Under the pieces are notes generated by a model. The model was not told the origin of the DNA and made no database searches. It saw only the letters and a list, made by a program, of their open reading frames with translations. Source: a virus. From it: a stretch of DNA of 56,247 nucleotides. The stretch is from positions 1 to 56,247 of the IMG/VR virus record IMGVR_UViG_3300049433_000067; one strand, 5' to 3'. Shown piece by piece: positions 55,411-56,247 of the stretch. A program made the position numbers and the translations under genes. Positions within the stretch are counted from its first letter, which is position 1. Every line of letters begins with the position of its first letter.

Positions 55411-55833
55411 TCAGGTGCTCGTTGCGCTGAGTTGGTTGATCGGGATGCTGAGGATGTCGCCGGACACGAACGTCTTGCCGAGGTCGGTGGTCGGCGCGAA
55501 GATCACGCGTTTCGGGGTGCCGGTGGCGTCCCAGATCTCGATGCCGTTCCAGGTGCCCGACGCGGTTGTGGTGATGGAGATGACGCTGTCGTTGGTTTTC
55601 GTCGGCACGTTCGCGACCGATGCGGACGCGGTGGCGACCTTGCCGTTGAGGCCGGTGGTGGCGGTGCCGGTGATGTTGGTGCCGTTGGTGCCCGCCACGC
55701 CACGCGTGGATTGGAACCGGACCTGGAACGGCAGCGTCAGTGTGACCGCGCCGATCGTGACGGTGCCGGATGCGGCGTTGGGGAACAGCGCGTCGTTCAG
55801 CGCATTGCCGATCACCTGGTCGAGTGCAGCCAT
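55411..55833 (-). CDS. Tail tip / attachment protein, 140 aa
   Basis: Thr-rich beta protein (GTVTIGAVTLTLPFQVRFQS; TGLNGKVATASASVANVPTK) ending FVSGDILSIPINQLSATS. Strikingly similar in style to small tail-associated fold proteins of actinophages (phage-tail putative Ig or fibre base). Two domains of about 60 residues seem present. Precise role unknown. Confidence 0.62.
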   Translation of the reverse strand: MAALDQVIGNALNDALFPNAASGTVTIGAVTLTLPFQVRFQSTRGVAGTNGTNITGTATTGLNGKVATASASVANVPTKTNDSVISITTTASGTWNGIEIWDATGTPKRVIFAPTTDLGKTFVSGDILSIPINQLSATST

Positions 55834-55836
55834 CGG

Positions 55837-56022
55837 TCAGATCTCCTTCGGTAGGGCGGCCTTGGCGGCGTCGATCTGGTCGCCGTGCTGCGCGCGGTGC
55901 GCGGCCTCCAGATCAGGCGGCATGCACGCGAGGTGATATGTGGTGTCCCAGTGGTGGATCACTGGGTGACGGACACCGTCGATTTCGGGCGGGCGGTGGC
56001 ACGTTGCGCACACGTCATCCAC
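55837..56022 (-). CDS. Small zinc-binding protein, 61 aa
   Basis: CATCHRPPEIDG and HHWDTTYHLACMPP give CxxC plus HxxH and Cys ligands for one zinc. Encoded between the FN3 end and attachment gene. Short proteins of this kind may help tail-tip assembly. Function unknown. Confidence 0.6.
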   Translation of the reverse strand: MDDVCATCHRPPEIDGVRHPVIHHWDTTYHLACMPPDLEAAHRAQHGDQIDAAKAALPKEI

Positions 56023-56045
56023 TGGATGGCCTTTCGGGTTGGCGG

Positions 56046-56247
56046 TCAGTTGCTGCTGGCGATGCCGCCGGCCGCCGAGTAGGCCAGCGCGCGGTAGCGG
56101 TACTCGTGCCCGGACGCGGGGGTCGCGTCGGTGACGCTCGACCCTGGGGCGAGCCCGGTCTGTATGCGCATCTCCGGGTCGCCGGTGGTGTTGTCGGTGC
56201 GGTACAGGTCCACCGAGCTCGTCGGGTTCGGTCCGGTCGGGTTGGTG
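56046..56247 (-). CDS. C-terminal end of an FN3-containing tail protein, cut by the window edge
   Basis: At least 66 codons open at base 56247, ending at a TGA at 56046 to 56048. The sequence TNPTGPNPTSSVDLYRTDNT and then SGHEYRYRALAYSAAGG is the end of an FN3 or FN3-like domain. Read across a circle, it would continue the protein at 1 to 1393, which stops at a similar FN3 unit. The frames are off by one base, so a gap or error sits at the join; they may also be two separate genes. Confidence 0.75.
   Translation of the reverse strand, partial: TNPTGPNPTSSVDLYRTDNTTGDPEMRIQTGLAPGSSVTDATPASGHEYRYRALAYSAAGGIASSN

Noticed and set aside
1-56247. CRISPR array or insertion sequence
   Set aside because: No array of regularly spaced near-identical repeats was seen, and no transposase or flanking inverted repeats typical of insertion sequences.

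Overview
The window looks like an almost complete genome of a temperate siphovirus-type phage of a high-GC actinomycete. The evidence is very high GC, GTG starts, dense reading frames chained by ATGA, GTGA or TGATG overlaps, a lambda-gpE-like capsid protein, a 1284-residue tape measure protein, a tyrosine integrase beside an attP-like site, and actinomycete-type conjugation proteins. No host chromosomal gene is visible. Both ends of the window lie in fibronectin-III-type tail protein sequence on the minus strand, and gene order reads naturally across the ends (terminase, head, tail, then tail tip, lysis). I infer a circular or circularly permuted molecule cut inside a tail gene. The two end frames do not join exactly, so a little sequence is missing or altered there.

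Layout, following minus-strand transcription. (1) 18.4 to 0 kb: HNH endonuclease, small and large terminase, portal, MuF-like protein, scaffold, decoration protein, major capsid, head-tail connectors, tail terminator, major tail protein, tail chaperones joined by a -1 frameshift, tape measure, tail tip and a glycine-rich FN3 protein. (2) 56.2 to 47.7 kb, continuing the same order: FN3 end, attachment proteins, a glycerophosphodiesterase-domain tail protein, small membrane proteins, amidase endolysin, holin, a papain-like cysteine protease and a repeat-rich tail fibre. (3) 37.8 to 20.1 kb: a leftward early operon of about 45 mostly tiny genes. It includes an excisionase-like protein, a Rad52-like annealing protein, HNH and VRR-NUC nucleases, three DNA methyltransferases, a DnaB-like helicase and its helix-turn-helix partner, a HAD phosphatase and a MazG-like protein. 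Hairpins, a MerR-like gene and a serine recombinase separate it from the late genes.

(4) 37.8 to 39.6 kb is the lysogeny region. Two divergent XRE regulators share nearly the same recognition helix and flank three operators, TTCC-N7-GGAA, centred exactly 39 bp apart. Rightward genes follow for a membrane protein, a further XRE protein and a lipoprotein. (5) 39.6 to 41.15 kb holds the integrase and an attP whose core is the 3' end of a tRNA or tmRNA.

(6) 41.2 to 47.6 kb is the most unusual part: a block typical of actinomycete integrative conjugative elements or plasmids. It has a TraB-type FtsK-like DNA translocase with a C-terminal winged helix, Spd-like membrane proteins, a DUF2637 protein, and a divergent XRE regulator with an HD-domain phosphohydrolase. 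It sits between the last tail gene and attP, so in the integrated prophage it would lie at one attachment end. The element therefore carries genes for virion production and genes for mycelial double-stranded DNA transfer. No intergenic stretch exceeds about 300 bases; the longest, around attP, is described as a feature.
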